Positions 34,011 to 47,069 are shown, numbered from the stretch's first letter. The stretch: 64,000 bases of DNA from Erigeron canadensis (GCF_010389155.1 NC_057767.1:5687765-5751764), one strand, 5' to 3'. The notes: generated from the letters alone by a model not told the origin. Program-made: numbers and translations.

Positions 34011-35348
34011 CAAGTTAAAGGTCACGAGATTGACATTACACCTGACATTATTTATAATTAACATTGTGAAAGTCTTGCCATCAGATAAGTTCTATTTGAT
34101 GCATAGATCAAATAATAATTATATTCATTTTGTTGACAGATTTGATGGACATGCTTTAGATCCATAGGCATTACTATGAATTCCATTCAATACGAAGTAC
34201 ATTCTTGGCAGCATCACTTCTGAACTTGGATTTATGGCGATGCCTAAAATCATTTGAATGATCCGACTATGCATGTATATATGTTATTTAAATGGTTTTT
34301 TTTATCACACATTTTGAACTGTCGATCTATATATAAAATCTGTGATCCATGTCACAACGATATTAGCGTTTTAGCTAGAAAGTAGAAACTATTCTTATTT
34401 TGCCTGGAAGTGACGGGATCAAAATCTCCTTCTAACATTTTTTTTACTATTTTAAACATACAATTATATAGTGTTTTAAACGCGTGAGATAACATTTTAA
34501 AGGTTTTTTTTTTTTTTAATCACATATTATAATGATATTCTCATTGTAGTGGGTGTTTTACTAAACCTGCTATGCTGGGCTCCGGGAGAGTTTACTACAA
34601 GATCTCGAGTTCGAGCCTTGGTAGATTCTCCTCGACGGTATTTTCCAATAAAGGAGGTGATATGGTGAGAAAGGCTATTTAAAATCCGCTTAGTGGGGAA
34701 CCTTTTCATGTGCGATTAGCACACATCGTACACGTCTGAGTTAAAATTCACTTGTAAAAAAAAAAAAAAAAAAACTTACAAGAAACAAAGAAAAATGCTC
34801 AGACGACGTGATCGTTTACACTTTTTTAGTTTTTTTTTTGGGTGCTTTGGGGTGATCGTTTACATCAACTATAAAACCAACGAGGTGACAACTTTTTGAA
34901 GTTATAAAGGCATTGCTTAGAGACTGAAACTGTAATTTACTCGTTTTCCATTTTACATATATATAGATTGACTACTTGATAGTAGCATAGATTTTGTTCG
35001 AACAAAATTAGACTGACTTTCATTAAGTTAAAGAAAAGGACAAAAAAAAATGGCAAATGATAAAATTCACAGCAAAAATTGCTATGGATACATATACCTC
35101 ATGCAATAAAAATTTAGCATGGCATCAAGTTTAGTACAGTAATAACTAGTAGTGTAGCACCATTTTAACAAGATGCAACAAACTGTTTTAAAAGCTTTAC
35201 AGGATCCAAAAAAAAAGAAAATAAAGAAACATGCAGCAGAGGCACAACATCTAATATATGCCTAGTTTTTTAGGATCCAAATTTTCAACTTCAAGTAAAT
35301 TTTGTTATCCGTCTTAAGTTTCTATAAACGGGCTATATTGTAGAAGTT
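34011..35348. other. Intergenic sequence downstream of the kinase gene
   Basis: Holds the SINE-like element at 34529-34775 and the 3' flank of the kinase. An AT-rich stretch near 35035-35300 probably contains its 3' untranslated region and polyadenylation site. No other gene is seen. Confidence 0.5.
34529..34775 (+). mobile_element. SINE-like element with A-tail
   Basis: A box-B-like TCGAGTTCGAGCC at 34605-34617 is followed by about 140 bp of unique body and a 19-base A-run at 34757-34774. Box A is weak and no TSD was found. The 60-codon minus-strand ORF here is not a gene. Confidence 0.5.
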
Positions 35349-38300
35349 TCATGGACCTCGACGCTTACGGAAACAGAGACAGCTGCGAGGTTGGTCACCC
35401 GGGATCATACCTCCACCTTTTGATGTATCGATGGCCTCCAACATTTTCACCACCTCATCCATCTCAGGCCGCTTGTCAGGATTTGCATCCCAACATCGCT
35501 TCATTACATTTGCAAGAGAGCTTGGGCAACATCTTGGTATTTCTGGCCTCAAATTCTGCATTTATTTTACCATTTTTAGATTCGTAAGAAAGCATTTAAC
35601 TAGATAGTAAATATCTGAAATTCCTTCTATGAAGTAATACTGTAATAAAAAATGTTGCCAGCCAATAAGTATACGGGCAAAGGCCACATAAAAAAATGGT
35701 ACAGTTGTTCAGATATCTATATTAAGAAGTATCAAATTACGCGTTTCTAATTATTTAATAAATAATAATATGGGTCATACCTGGCGAACGACAGCTGAAG
35801 TGACTTCTGAGAAACTAAGATCGGGATATGGCATATCACAACAATATATTTCCCATAAACATATGCCAAAACTGTAAACGTCACATTTCCTATTGTAAGG
35901 GTTACCATTGAGAACCTGCAACATTTTTTTATTCAAAAAAAGATTGTAAAAAAATAGAAAATAGAAAAAAAGTACACTCAAAGGCAATACAAGCATATTT
36001 GGGTATGACAATATTAATCAAGCACATACCTCAGGGGCCATATATCCAAGAGTTCCGGTTTCACCCGTCATGTCATTAGGGTTAGAGGCTTCAACGCGGG
36101 CAACTCCAAAATCAGCTATTTTAACAGTCCTATTTTTGTCCAGTAGCATATTTTCAGTTTTTACGTCTCTGTGTACGATTTTTTCAGTGTGCAGGTAGCT
36201 TAATCTAGTATAGAGAAATCATTAAATATGAGAATTAGTAAGGAATGAGTAGATTATAAAGAAACATCTAAGGATACACTTTGGCATCTAAAAGTCAAAC
36301 GGTCTCATTTCTACTTCTAAATTCACGTGGATCCTTAAGTAATTATATAGATATCGATAACAACATCAAACATTCAAACACCACAAAGTATACTTTAAAA
36401 AGAAAACTGTTGGTGTTAAAACCGTTTCAAGATCCAATCTATAGCTGAATAAAGCTTTTTAGACCTTGAAGTCAACTATTCTCAACATGTACCTATTTTA
36501 GAAGAAATGAAGTACAAGATGAATACCCTCTTGCAAGATCGAGTGCCATTTGGACCACAACTTTAAAAGCCAGTTTCTTTCTTCTGTTTTTTATAAGGTA
36601 ATTCTTCAAAGCACCCCCAGGAAGATATTCCACAACGACACAACAAATGTTACTTGGCATGCCAATTTGACCGTTTTCAGTTTGCACATTAAGCTCTGAA
36701 GAACCCATTGTTGCACCAATAAACTGCATAAGTGGATGAATAATAGTTAGCTCTAGCAAAACGGGTGGGTCCGGTATGGAATATAAATCGACCCTTTTTC
36801 ATACAAAGGAGTTACAACTGCCGACTCCGGTCAGCATAACTACACGAATAGCTACATGTCCATCGAATACAGCTCACATATGCTGACATTTACACTTGTT
36901 TTAACCACCATAATCTAAAAATCGTAAATAATTAATGAAGCCATGTGAGGAACTTGGTAAGATAACCTAGAAAGTCATGACTTGATTTAATCTAATGCTA
37001 CCGGATTATAGTCGAATTCAGAAATATGTACTTTAATATTGCAACAATTATTAAATGGATCTTGCGCCATTATAAAAAAAAAATCATAACTAATAGTTAG
37101 AGGGGAGATAGAATCATAAAATCGTTGACCACTTGATTTTGTAAAGTGCATGAACAACGTAGAGTATACGTCAGAAAAAACTCAAAAAGGGGATCTTTTC
37201 GTCCCAAGTCAATATTATCAAATAGTTGTAGAATCCACAAGAGGTAAGTATTGAAATATTTCATCAAAAATAAATATCAGTTTAAATGAGACATACATAA
37301 AAGGAAAGTGGTATGACGTTCAAAAGATGGTGGGGTAGAAGAAAAGAAAACATGTGTTTGGGCTTACGTGTACGGTTAAACCACGGAAGCCCCTGAAATT
37401 GACCAAATTAATAAATGATGCTATGATTGCTATCAATAATAGAATCACCATTCTTTGGAGGCCTATGATTGACACATTATTCTAACAAATAGTATTGGTA
37501 TTCGGAAACCTCGTCTTATGTTAATGGTAATTAAGTGCACCTAAAAGAGGCATACAAAGTACATGAATATTCGTCTCTATATAACAACCAACAATCATGC
37601 GCTATACTTATATGATTAGAGTAGTAATATGGTAAGAGTGAATGTCGTTACGCCCAACTGGTAGTTATTTCTTATGAATGAAACCTATGTTATGAATTGT
37701 GCTTGATAGTTATATGCAAACATGAATATTAATACATTTGCGTATACAGCAGCGTATATAACAAGAAATGTCCCCTAATAACAATTAGCTATTTCTAAAA
37801 GAAGGTTAAGACATAGAAATTTCTGATTCTAACTGTCTTAAATGTTGACGGGTTTTTTTAGTGACTCTTGGGTAATGAAAGTTGTGCTCCAATGTATACC
37901 CTAAATCTAGTTCCCTATCTAAAAGCCAATTATTTTTCCATTTTCAATGTGGTGTTATCCTTAAATAACTATTCCGCATTTACAACAGATAAGCAATGGA
38001 AAGTCTCATGGCAAGGATACTAGTAGATAATACAAAAGGTGAAAAAGATCACAACCATAAAGAATCTAAGGGAGTTGTTTGAAAGTGCATTATAACAGAA
38101 GTCACGCTGATCAGTTTGAAAAGTTACGACAGCCTACCTATGCATGACTAAAGTCTTTTAAGCACCGGCTTCCTTAAATATCAGATAACTAAGTCCTTAT
38201 TCTCAAGTCTCAATCTATTTATAAATGCAGATTAAACATTAAAAAGTGACCTTTGTGACATTAGGATGTTCAAGCTTATGCCACACCGCCACTTCTTGTG

Positions 38301-39957
38301 TAAAAGCCGCTCTTAAAGATTGTATTTCGGCTTCCGTCCTATGCCCCTCTTCTCCCCAGTCCAGCAGTTTCACTGATATTAAAAAGTAATTATATCAATT
38401 TAAACACACAAATCACCTTCAAAATGTATTCATAAATTAATCACATTTATCATTCTACTAATAATTTCATTTTACAAATATTTTAATTATTAAACAAAGT
38501 TAAAAAGTAAAGACAAATAGACATTGGTATAACAATAATGATTGTACTTTTAAAAAAGATAATTAAAAATAAAAGTTGATGCTGAGATCCTAATTTGTAG
38601 GCGTAAATTCATGGTACAATATAAAAAGCTAAAGAAAATACTATTTATTATCTATTATAATAGTATTATATTATATTAATTATTAGAAAAGAGTTGGTAT
38701 CACATGAAAGACAAGTTACTGGTATCACCTGTATATGTAGAAATTAAATTTTTCAAAACCTTATCTATCACCTCTGTCTGTCACGGATTACATGTTCTAA
38801 CATTTACAACCTTTTTCTTATAAAACAAAAAAGCATAGTCACACCGTCGTTACTCGTTAACACCACCACCAACGTCGAAAATAAGAATTACGCTCATAAA
38901 AAGTTTAATGTGCAAATCATTTATGCTTAGTGATAAAAAATCTTAAACATGGTACCGGGGCTCATTTCTCATACAAGAATATCAAGACATTATAAAATGA
39001 AGTAAATGCCGAGTTTTACAATATTAAGACATTATAATAGGGACTTTTTGGTTCACCAAATTCAAATAAATTTAGTGGAAACAAATTTGGATTTTCTTCG
39101 TGTTCATGTTAGGTTTACATAGAAAATTTTAAATTCTTTTCCATCACACACCTTTAAAAACTACAAATGACAAAAACAACCTTTGATATCACAAAAGTAG
39201 TTATTGTCATTTTCTATAGTGAATTCAAGGATACTAATAAAAATGTCCTAATACATTTGTCATTTTATATTGTATGTTTATTATTATTATATAAGCTTTC
39301 AAAACAAACAAAAAAATAATTAGTTACATAATAAGTAAGAATCTGATTCAACATTTTCAATTCCAATAAATTAAATATCTTAATAAATACAAAAAAAAAA
39401 ATAAATAAATAAAAATTGGTCAAACAAACAAAGAACAAAACATAATAAATAAAGGATTTAAGAAAAAGGTTTGCTAAATACAGTCCTGGCTGTGTTTAAG
39501 GTGAATAAATTGTTTGTACATTTACCATGAAAATCAAAGGTGGACTTTTAATATTGAAGGTACAAATTTTTTAAATGCACAGCATTTCCATTAAAAAAAA
39601 AGAACACTGACCGGCAACATCAATGGTGTCATAAATGCCACGGTGGACAGTACCAAAAGTACCACGGGCTAATATCCCTTTAATCAAAAGCTTTGATGGG
39701 TCGATCTCCCATTCTTGTCTCGGCGGCGGCGACTGCTCTTTCTTCTTAGTACCACCACCACCACCAGCTGTGACGGCGGGCGTGACTGATTCCTCAAATT
39801 CAGGATTTTCTTGTTGTTTTTTGTTCTTGTTTTTTTCCATGGTCCATGCTCTACTAAGATGTCTTTCAAGTTGTTCATCTAATGTTTTTAGATCTATTTG
39901 ATCTGCTCTTACAAACCCCCCATCATTATTGTTACTGTTGTTGTTGTTATCTTTCAT
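35349..39957 (-). CDS. Raf-like serine/threonine protein kinase (MAPKKK group C, STY13-like)
   Basis: Six exons on the minus strand: 39957-39612, 38372-38251, 36723-36527, 36204-36030, 35915-35781 and 35555-35349. All introns are GT/AG and phases agree; the product is 393 residues. A low-complexity N-terminus (Asn-rich, then Lys-rich and Gly-rich, residues 1-85) precedes the kinase domain. Visible landmarks are the glycine loop GILARGTFG (94-102), ATP-binding Lys117 in VAVKLLDWGEEG, helix-C Glu142, the catalytic loop HRDVKTEN (233-240, Asp235), DFG (253-255) and APE (278-280). The cysteine-rich tail PRSCLCFRKRRGP is usual in this plant family. All catalytic residues are present, so an active cytosolic kinase is expected. 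Substrates are unknown. The two long introns (1239 and 1527 bp) contain no recognised element. Confidence 0.95.
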
Positions 39958-40110
39958 GACTTTTTTTTTTGGGAGCTTGAAGGGTCAGAATATGATTTTT
40001 TTTTAATTTTTCTGATTTTGAGGGGTTGAGTGATTTCCCACTCTTTTTATAAAAGTGATTGTTAGGGAGGGAGGAAAGGAGGGAGGTTTGTGTTATTTAT
40101 TGTAGAGGGT
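39958..40110 (-). promoter_or_regulatory. Core promoter and 5' leader of the kinase gene
   Basis: A TATAAAAA word on the minus strand at 40051-40044 lies about 87 bases before the ATG and is the best TATA box. The short leader has T/A runs. A SINE begins at 40111, so the upstream promoter is split or displaced by that insertion. Confidence 0.6.
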
Positions 40111-40437
40111 GTATTTCCTAGCTCGTGGTTGAATACCGATTTTACGATTTTATAAACAGGAAGTCTTGGGTTTAAGGATGGAGAAGTATACAAGAAATCT
40201 TTCTAGGAAGGCTTGGATATATCTAGGTTTAAGTATGAGGGAGCAGAGTTTTTATCCTTATTAATCACCGTGCCTTCAGACGGATTAGTAGGGGTTTTCT
40301 CCCATCAGGTATTTGAAATAGGCATTTCTACTTCGAGAGAGCTTTCTAGCGCGGACCCGATTAAAACAACCTATGTTAGACCTCCCGCTGTCGAATCGCG
40401 ATACTAAGTTAAGCGAAATTTACCTTTAAAAAAAAAA
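40111..40437 (+). mobile_element. SINE with TSD, directly upstream of the kinase promoter
   Basis: Box A TAGCTCGTGG at 40119-40128 and box B GGGTTTAAGG at 40168-40177. The body is shared with the SINE at 21341-21665 (TATTTGAAATAGGCATTTCT, TCTAGCGCG, GTCGAATCGCGA), and the A-run tail is at 40428-40437. The flanks TTATTGTAGAGGGT (40097-40110) and TTATTGGAGAGGGT (40438-40451) form a 14-bp TSD with one mismatch. Confidence 0.88.
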
Positions 40438-40451
40438 TTATTGGAGAGGGT

Positions 40452-42262
40452 CATGTTATGTAAATGGTCCCTGGACTATCAGTTCAACTGCAGTTTTGAC
40501 CTTACAAAAGTCTAGTAATGAGTTTGGTCCCATATTTACATGGTTAACACTTGTGAGCCCAAGTTTTGTAATAACTAACAAGTGTATTTAAGAATAAAAA
40601 TCTTATAAAGTCATCTATACTTTAGGGTCAAAGTTCGAGCAATTTTAACTTCAAATTAAAATTAAGTATTAAAATTTAAAGATCAGATTAATTTGATCAT
40701 TTATTTTAACTCAAAAGTTGACTAGTGTTCAACTTTACCTTCAAAGGATCTCTCACTTTCAAAGATCCTTATTCATTTTTTGACCATAATACGTAGTAAT
40801 GTCATAGTGAGGATTGGGGTACAATCTATCAAAAACTATTATGAGAATTTGAGTTTAATTGGTGATGTGTTAATACCTGTAAAATCTGTTAATTTAATAG
40901 AGCTAATAATTGAATTTGTATTTTTTTTTTTATAAAGTTGTTATTACAATTATTACAATGGAACAAAAGTATATTTATATTCTACTCAAAAAGTATTCAA
41001 TAGTTATGATCCAATAAAGTTATAAGTTATAAATTCACAAATAACCCAAAATAATATTAAAATATGTGAATCATGATATTAAACAAGTAATGGTTTGTCC
41101 CTATGAATATGAATTAGATCATTGACCTTATAAAAATATATTAGTGGGCACTTGGGTACCTTTTGAGCCAAGTTTTATAATAAGTGTATGTGTTGCTATT
41201 GGATAGAAATCATTTATAGTTGGTATCAATTTTAGAGCTTAAATGGACAATCTTTATCACTGATTGAAATTATGGATCAAAATTCAAGTATTAAGTTTGT
41301 ATCTTGATCTTTTTAATCAAAAGATTGAGATCCTTTTAATTTACTTATTAAGTAGATTCAACTTTTGGGAATTATTATCCAATGTTATTTGAGCATCTTT
41401 AAAGGGTATGCGAAAAGTATAGGTAAATAGAAAAAAGTTATAAGTGAATGGTTAATATGAGTTGCTAAATGTGAAGTGATAAATCTACAACAAACTTTAA
41501 TACCATCTACAATAATTCTTGCATCATACAGTTGTATACTGCGCAATAAATTTTATACATCTATTGTAAATGGTTAAAACTTGTTGTATGGATATCACTC
41601 CCCTTGCTAAATAGGTGAAGGTTAATGTGATCTAATAAATGAAAGCGGTCAAGATGCGGTTGTTTTGTTATATTACTTAAATTTGAAAGTCAAGTACTAA
41701 CATTATATTCTTGAGTTTTATTATGGAATGAAAAGAAAAGAAAGCAAATGACTACAAAATAAATTGTGTTTTTGAGTTTAATTTAAGGATAGAAAGAAAA
41801 TTAAATAGAAGTGGAATGATTTTTTAGTTGATTTTGTCTAAAAAAATTTCTCTCCATTTATGGGATGATTTGAGAGGAAGATAATATCACTTCTAATTAT
41901 TTCCTTTCTTTTATAATATAAACTCAAGAACACAGTATAAAGGAAAGAAAGTATTGATGGTGAAAAGGTAAAACTAACTTGAAAAATTGTAGGTTAAAAT
42001 AAGTGAATAATTAAAGATAGTCTTACATAATATATAAACCAAAAACTTTGATATTCTTTATACATGATAGTTTGTTATCCACAATTACTTTCACAATGTT
42101 AGCCTTTGATATTGCTTAATCACTTGTGTATTAAATGTACATCTTTTTGCTGTAACTACATAGTGAATGATACGATTAATGGAAGGTGTGGTCAATCAAG
42201 GTTAGATATGAAAATAGTCACCCATCAGATAAGTTTACCTCATTTGATCCACCTTTAAATGG
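40452..42262. other. AT-rich intergenic sequence
   Basis: 1.8 kb with no ORF, RNA gene or element ends that I can support. Confidence 0.6.
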
Positions 42263-42265
42263 TTA

Positions 42266-42582
42266 GATTATCTCCAATGGAGATGTTTTTGGGCGTCTTT
42301 GGGTGCCCTTAGATGCCCTTGGATATCCTTTGCAGTTGAAGTTTGTCCAAAACTAAAGATTTTTTGATGCATGCCATTACCCAAGGGCATGCCCTTAGGT
42401 GCCCTTACTTATATTTTTTTTTTGTTTTTAGTGGAGTTAAAGTATATGTAAGGATGTTTGTATGGTTGGAAGTAAAATTATAGGATTTTAAGGATTTATA
42501 AGAATGTGTAAGGATTTGTAAGGATATGATGTGTCAGCTTAAAGACGCTTGCCTAAAGGCATCTTTAGCATTGGAGATAGCC
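42266..42582. mobile_element. Tourist-like MITE, copy 1
   Basis: TIRs GATTATCTCCAATGG and CATTGGAGATAGCC with TSD TTA at 42263-42265 and 42583-42585, the PIF/Harbinger pattern. The inside repeats the word GGGTGCCCTTAGATGCCC and AAGGGCATGCCCTTA. It is 317 bp. Copy 2 lies inverted at 46484-46793. Confidence 0.88.
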
Positions 42583-43176
42583 TTATGAATGAAATATTTG
42601 AATTGTCTTTTATTAAGGGGGTACACCCATTGTCTTTTACCTGTACATATATCACAAAATGTGTTATAATACAGTACAATGTAACATTCTAAAAACATTT
42701 CATGGTATACAAATAAAAATTATGGTAAATGGATCATCTATGGACAACATCATACCTTCCAATGGCCCACATTTTTTAATACTCCGTATAAACTATCAGG
42801 GGAATTTTTGGTTGGGAGTGATTTTCCACTCTTTATAGTTTATACTGTATAACTTTTGGTATAAAATGGTTTTAGGGAAAGGAGTTTCTTATTTTATTGT
42901 AGTAAGTAGGTAATTTTATAAAAATAAAAAATAACCCCAAGAGTTACAATCTGATCTTACAGAAAATTGAATATCGGCTTGGTCCTATGGTCAGGACTCT
43001 CTGTAGTCAACGCTCAATGCAGTTTTTTAACATGCGTATGCATTATCGTTATAATAAAAATAAGTGAAAAAAAATACACTAGTAGTAGTTTCATGTGCTT
43101 GCATATGTTAGTCGCTATATTAATCAATGTCATCAGAAGTAGCCCATCTTTGTCTCAAACTCATTTGCATTGGCTG

Positions 43177-43536
43177 TAAGGGTGATGGCATCACCACCAC
43201 CCACCATTTACTCACCACTCACTTCCAACCAATCATATTACGCCACCTTAAATCCATCACTTTTCTCATCACTCACCCAAATTTGTTGTCATTGCCACCA
43301 CTCACCTACCACTCACACCATACAATTCCTTACAAGAAAAGACAAAAAGAAAAAGACAAAAAAGAAAGAAAAGGACAAATTAAAGAAAGAAGAAAAAAGA
43401 AGATAACGAGTGGTTGTAGGGAGTGAAACTTCCACCCAAAACTCACCACCCGTGAGTGGTTCAACGTTGGTGTCGGTGTTCCACGAGTGGTCGGGAGAAC
43501 CACTCACCTTTAATCCATGCGTTGCCATCACCCTTA
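43177..43536. mobile_element. MITE with TAAGGGTGATGGCA ends
   Basis: TAAGGGTGATGGCA at 43177-43190 is mirrored by TGCCATCACCCTTA ending at 43536. The interior is rich in CACCACTCACC and GTGAGTGGT words in both orientations and has an AAGAAAAGACAAAAAG tract. ORFs at 43127-43426 and 43313-43531 only reflect this low complexity. Confidence 0.7.
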
Positions 43537-43595
43537 TATACCAATATATCTTTTAATAAGATATTTATGATATGTATATCTTATATTTAAATCCC

Positions 43596-43830
43596 ACATA
43601 GCGAATGACACTTCAAGAAATTTTACAAATAAAATATTCTAGTGAAGCAGGTTTGAAGCCTGTAAAGGAGACAAAGTTTAATCCCAATTAAATGTTGTGT
43701 CTTCGGACGGTTTAGTTGGGGGTTTCTTCTCCTAATTGAGGGTGAGGGGGCTCTCTAGTGCGAATCCGGTTAAGACAGCGTAAGCTGGATCTCCTGTTGC
43801 GGGCGAATGATCTACACCTTTTAGAAAAAA
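43596..43830 (+). mobile_element. SINE-like element, degraded
   Basis: A weak box A (ACATAGCGAATGAC) and box B GGTTTGAAGCC at 43650-43660, then a body with TCTTCGGACGG, TCTCTAGTGCGAATCCGG and GTAAGCTGG that parallels the SINEs at 21341 and 40111. Confidence 0.6.
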
Positions 43831-44632
43831 TATAAAAAAATAATAAGAACTCTCGATTAAATCCACATGGCTTAAAAGAACATACAATAATAATATGACG
43901 TGGGCTCAAATGCTCAATATCGATAATAATTGATAGATGACGCGATTATAAGCATTCGGCATTGTCTTAATTTAACACAAATCATCATTCCAGTATTTTA
44001 TTTTCAACCCAAATAGTTTTAGTTAAAATCTTCCAAATTTATGATTTTGCTTTTGTTATAATATTTACATAACAAAGGCTCTTTTCTTAAATTCTAACAT
44101 TAATAAAAGAAAAATGAAAACCAAGTCACGAGTTCGAGGATGTTCTAAAGTGGAGGGTTATCTTTGACCCGTTCTTGTGAAAAGTAAACAACATTTATAT
44201 ATATTTTGGTTACTGCATTATGTTTTATGTTATACCTTGTTACTAAACTGGAAATTAAGCCTTTGGCACCAGCACTGCTCGTATAGTCGTATGACGTATC
44301 AACCTTGGTGTACAACCACGTCTTGACAAGGATGTAAGTGGCTACTTTCATCACTAGTTCAAAAGTGTTAATAACAATTACTCGTAATAGGTTTGTAAGT
44401 GATCATTTCTTACTTAAGGTGGAAATTTATAGTTGGGTTATTGCCTTAAGCCCTTAATGGGCACTCCGGAAAAGATTTTTATGCAACGTTTAATCACTTT
44501 CCAAACCGTTCGTCTTATGGACTGGGCTCAAACTAAAGATATAATTCGATTTATCATTAATGGGCTGAATTGGGGTACGGTTCACTGACCCTAATTATAT
44601 ATAAAAATTATAAATAGAGTAATGCTACATTA
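43831..44632. other. Intergenic sequence
   Basis: No gene or clear element. The short minus-strand ORFs at 43712-43909 and 44145-44354 are unsupported. Confidence 0.6.
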
Positions 44633-45028
44633 CCAGCTGATCAAACCCGGGTAATACCCGGGTAGATCGAAGAGATATATTAGAGTTCAATCGTGTATAT
44701 AGACATAACAATGAAGATAAGAAGAAAAAAATAGCAAAATCATAATATATACATGAAACGATGAAATATGAATTAATTTAATCAATTTTGTCACGTTGAT
44801 AAAAATATATATATAATTTAAAAATATGTATAAAAATACTTATTAAATAATATGATAAGGATTAAAAAAATATAGTAAATTAAGTAATGTAATTTATTGT
44901 TATGATGATGTCATAAATTTATTTAGTTGAGAAAGATATAATTTTTAAAAATGATTTTGAAGTTGTCATGTAAGATATTTTGGTAAAATGATGATGTAAT
45001 CACAATCTTGTTTTATTTAATATAGAGA
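44633..45028 (-). mobile_element. Non-autonomous Helitron
   Basis: On the minus strand it begins TCTCTATATTAAATAAAAC after an A (45028 downward). It ends with a strong hairpin (ACCCGGGTATTACCCGGGT), then TTGATCAG-CTGG and T, which fits CTRR|T. It is 396 bp with no Rep/helicase. Confidence 0.75.
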
Positions 45029-45545
45029 TAATCCTAATAATAATAATAATGTGTTATCGCACCATCATCAAAAATTGCACCATATTTTCCAATCTCAATT
45101 TCTTTTCTATCGCCATTAAACAGCCTAACAAACTTACTCCCTGATTATACGTCGAATAATATACGTTTTATGAGTATACAATCTAATACGAGTATGATTA
45201 TACAATAAGAAGTGTACAAATGTACATCAGTCCCATGACACATAGATGAGAAGATGTGAGAAGTATTTGGTTATACAAATCTCATGTCACCTAGCATGGA
45301 AAGATGTGAGAAAGATTAAGATATTTGGGTGGCGATTTCCTGCTAGTAACTTGTATTATGTATATGGTTTTTACGTCATTCGATCCTATGATGATGATAT
45401 ATGTATTAGTTATATTTGCCAGATGATGATAAGAGAGTTTTGTTGTTTAAAGAGAATTGGAATATAGAGTTTTATATGAAAACTTCTTATGTTTTTCCTT
45501 CATGATCATGAGTCACTATTTATAGTGATAAAGACGACCCATGTT
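45029..45545. other. Intergenic sequence
   Basis: No supported gene. The 73-codon ORF at 45246-45467 has no domain. Confidence 0.5.
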
Positions 45546-45743
45546 GACTCGAGAAGGTGTCACTTGGTGATTTGAACCGGCGTCCCTTGGTAACTCAAAA
45601 GGGTGTCTCTTGGTGATTTGAAAGTGTGTCCCTTAATGATTTGGAATGGTGTCCCTTGGTGATTTGAAAGGGCATCTCTTAGTGACTCGAAAGGGTATCT
45701 TGTGGTAATTTAAAAGGGTGTCCCTAAGTAACTCGGAAGGGTG
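45546..45743 (+). repeat. 23-bp minisatellite, about 8.6 copies
   Basis: Diverged head-to-tail units with consensus GATTTGAAAGGGTGTCCCTT plus GGT. Every unit is 23 bp, so length is conserved while sequence drifts; alternate units start GACTC/AACTC rather than GATTT. Confidence 0.9.
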
Positions 45744-45982
45744 ATTGCATGTAATCAATAATATTCCTCTGGATAGATTTTATTTCAGATATTATTCCTT
45801 TTAAATAAGTTTTATTCATCTGGCATCGTATGTATACTGTGTTATCGTATGTATACTATCACTCCCATATCAAAATGATTAAAGAATAGAGAACCCAAAT
45901 TATATACTCCGTATAACAAAATGAACTGGATGAAAATAAAACAAAAAACAAATCAAAATAAAGCCAAATCATAACTATCTTA

Positions 45983-46234
45983 GAGCATCTTCAATGCTAA
46001 TGTTTTTTTTTAAAGCTTAAGTTTTTTATCAAATTATTGCTCCAATGGTAAAAGCTATAAAAAAAGTCTTTCAAATATTGTTTAATAACAAACTTAGAAG
46101 AGAGAGTGTGTCATATTTTTGTCAACCTATTGGTAAAAAGTTTTTCACTCAAATGAATAAAAAGGATACAAAAGCTTTTTTAAGTAGTGAAAAGCTTTAT
46201 AAAAAGCTTTTCAAAACTACCATTGAAGATGCTC
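45983..46234. mobile_element. Tourist-like MITE (GAGCATCTTCAATG family)
   Basis: TIRs GAGCATCTTCAATG and CATTGAAGATGCTC with TSD TTA at 45980-45982 and 46235-46237. It is 252 bp, with AAAAGCTTT words inside. The 78-codon ORF at 46045-46281 runs over its end and is not a gene. Confidence 0.9.
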
Positions 46235-46483
46235 TTAGTCCCCACGACCATAGTTTAGTTGAGGCCCTCATGTCCCTTTAGCTATAATTTTGGACGATGT
46301 TGATTATATAACCTAAATCCAAATCATAATCTCAATCGAAACTCATAAGTGTATTGATTTGATATGTGTTCTTATTTTTTTAAATTTTTTTTTATCATTC
46401 TATTGTTTTGCACGTAACACCCAAAATCCAAAATTTAAGTCTAGGGAAGCTGAACTTTCATTTGAGTTGGGGCGTAGCCATAA

Positions 46484-46793
46484 GGCTATCTCCAATGCTA
46501 AGGACGCCCTAAGGCGTCCTTGAGCTGCCACATTATATCCTTACAAATCCTTACACATTATTATAAATCCTTAAAATCCTATAATTTTATCTACAACCAT
46601 ACAAACATCCTTACATATCCTTTAACTACACTAAAAACAAAAAAATATAAGTAAGGGCACCTAAGGGCATGCCCTTAGGTAAGGGCATGCATCAAAAAAT
46701 CTTTAGTTTTGGACAAGCTTCAACCGCAAAGGGTATCCAAGGGCACCTAAGGGCACCCAAGGGCATCCAAAAACATCCCCGTTGGAGATAGTC
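46484..46793. mobile_element. Tourist-like MITE, copy 2 (inverted relative to 42266)
   Basis: TIRs GGCTATCTCCAATGC and GTTGGAGATAGTC, TSD TAA at 46481-46483 and 46794-46796. Its body is the reverse complement of the MITE at 42266-42582 with moderate divergence. Confidence 0.9.
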
Positions 46794-46796
46794 TAA

Positions 46797-47069
46797 ACGA
46801 GGTCGGACGGAGTTGATCTGAATATCAAAAGGGTTTTTTTTTTATACCCTTAATAGTGAACTTTAGGTTTTTCTAACTTTTACCACCAACGGGTAATGCT
46901 AGATGTATGTTTGCACAATGCGGCTACGTTACTGGTACGTAGTGGTGGTGGTGGTATGGTGATCGGGGCAACAACGAGTGGTGTAGTTTATTAATGTAAA
47001 GTTAATTTCTGTAAAAGATCGATGGTAGTGTATTTTAAGAGATCATTTATACCTTTTAAATAGACTTTT
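46797..47069. other. Short intergenic stretch
   Basis: No feature seen apart from a GGTGGTGGTGG tract near 46943. Confidence 0.6.

Noticed and set aside
34605..34617. tRNA gene suggested by the B-box-like TCGAGTTCGAGCC
   Set aside because: No cloverleaf could be formed, and an A-tail downstream points to a SINE.
35351..35587. 78-codon plus-strand ORF opposite kinase exon 6
   Set aside because: Shadow of the kinase exon.
46045..46281. 78-codon ORF
   Set aside because: Mostly within the Tourist-like MITE at 45983-46234, with no domain.
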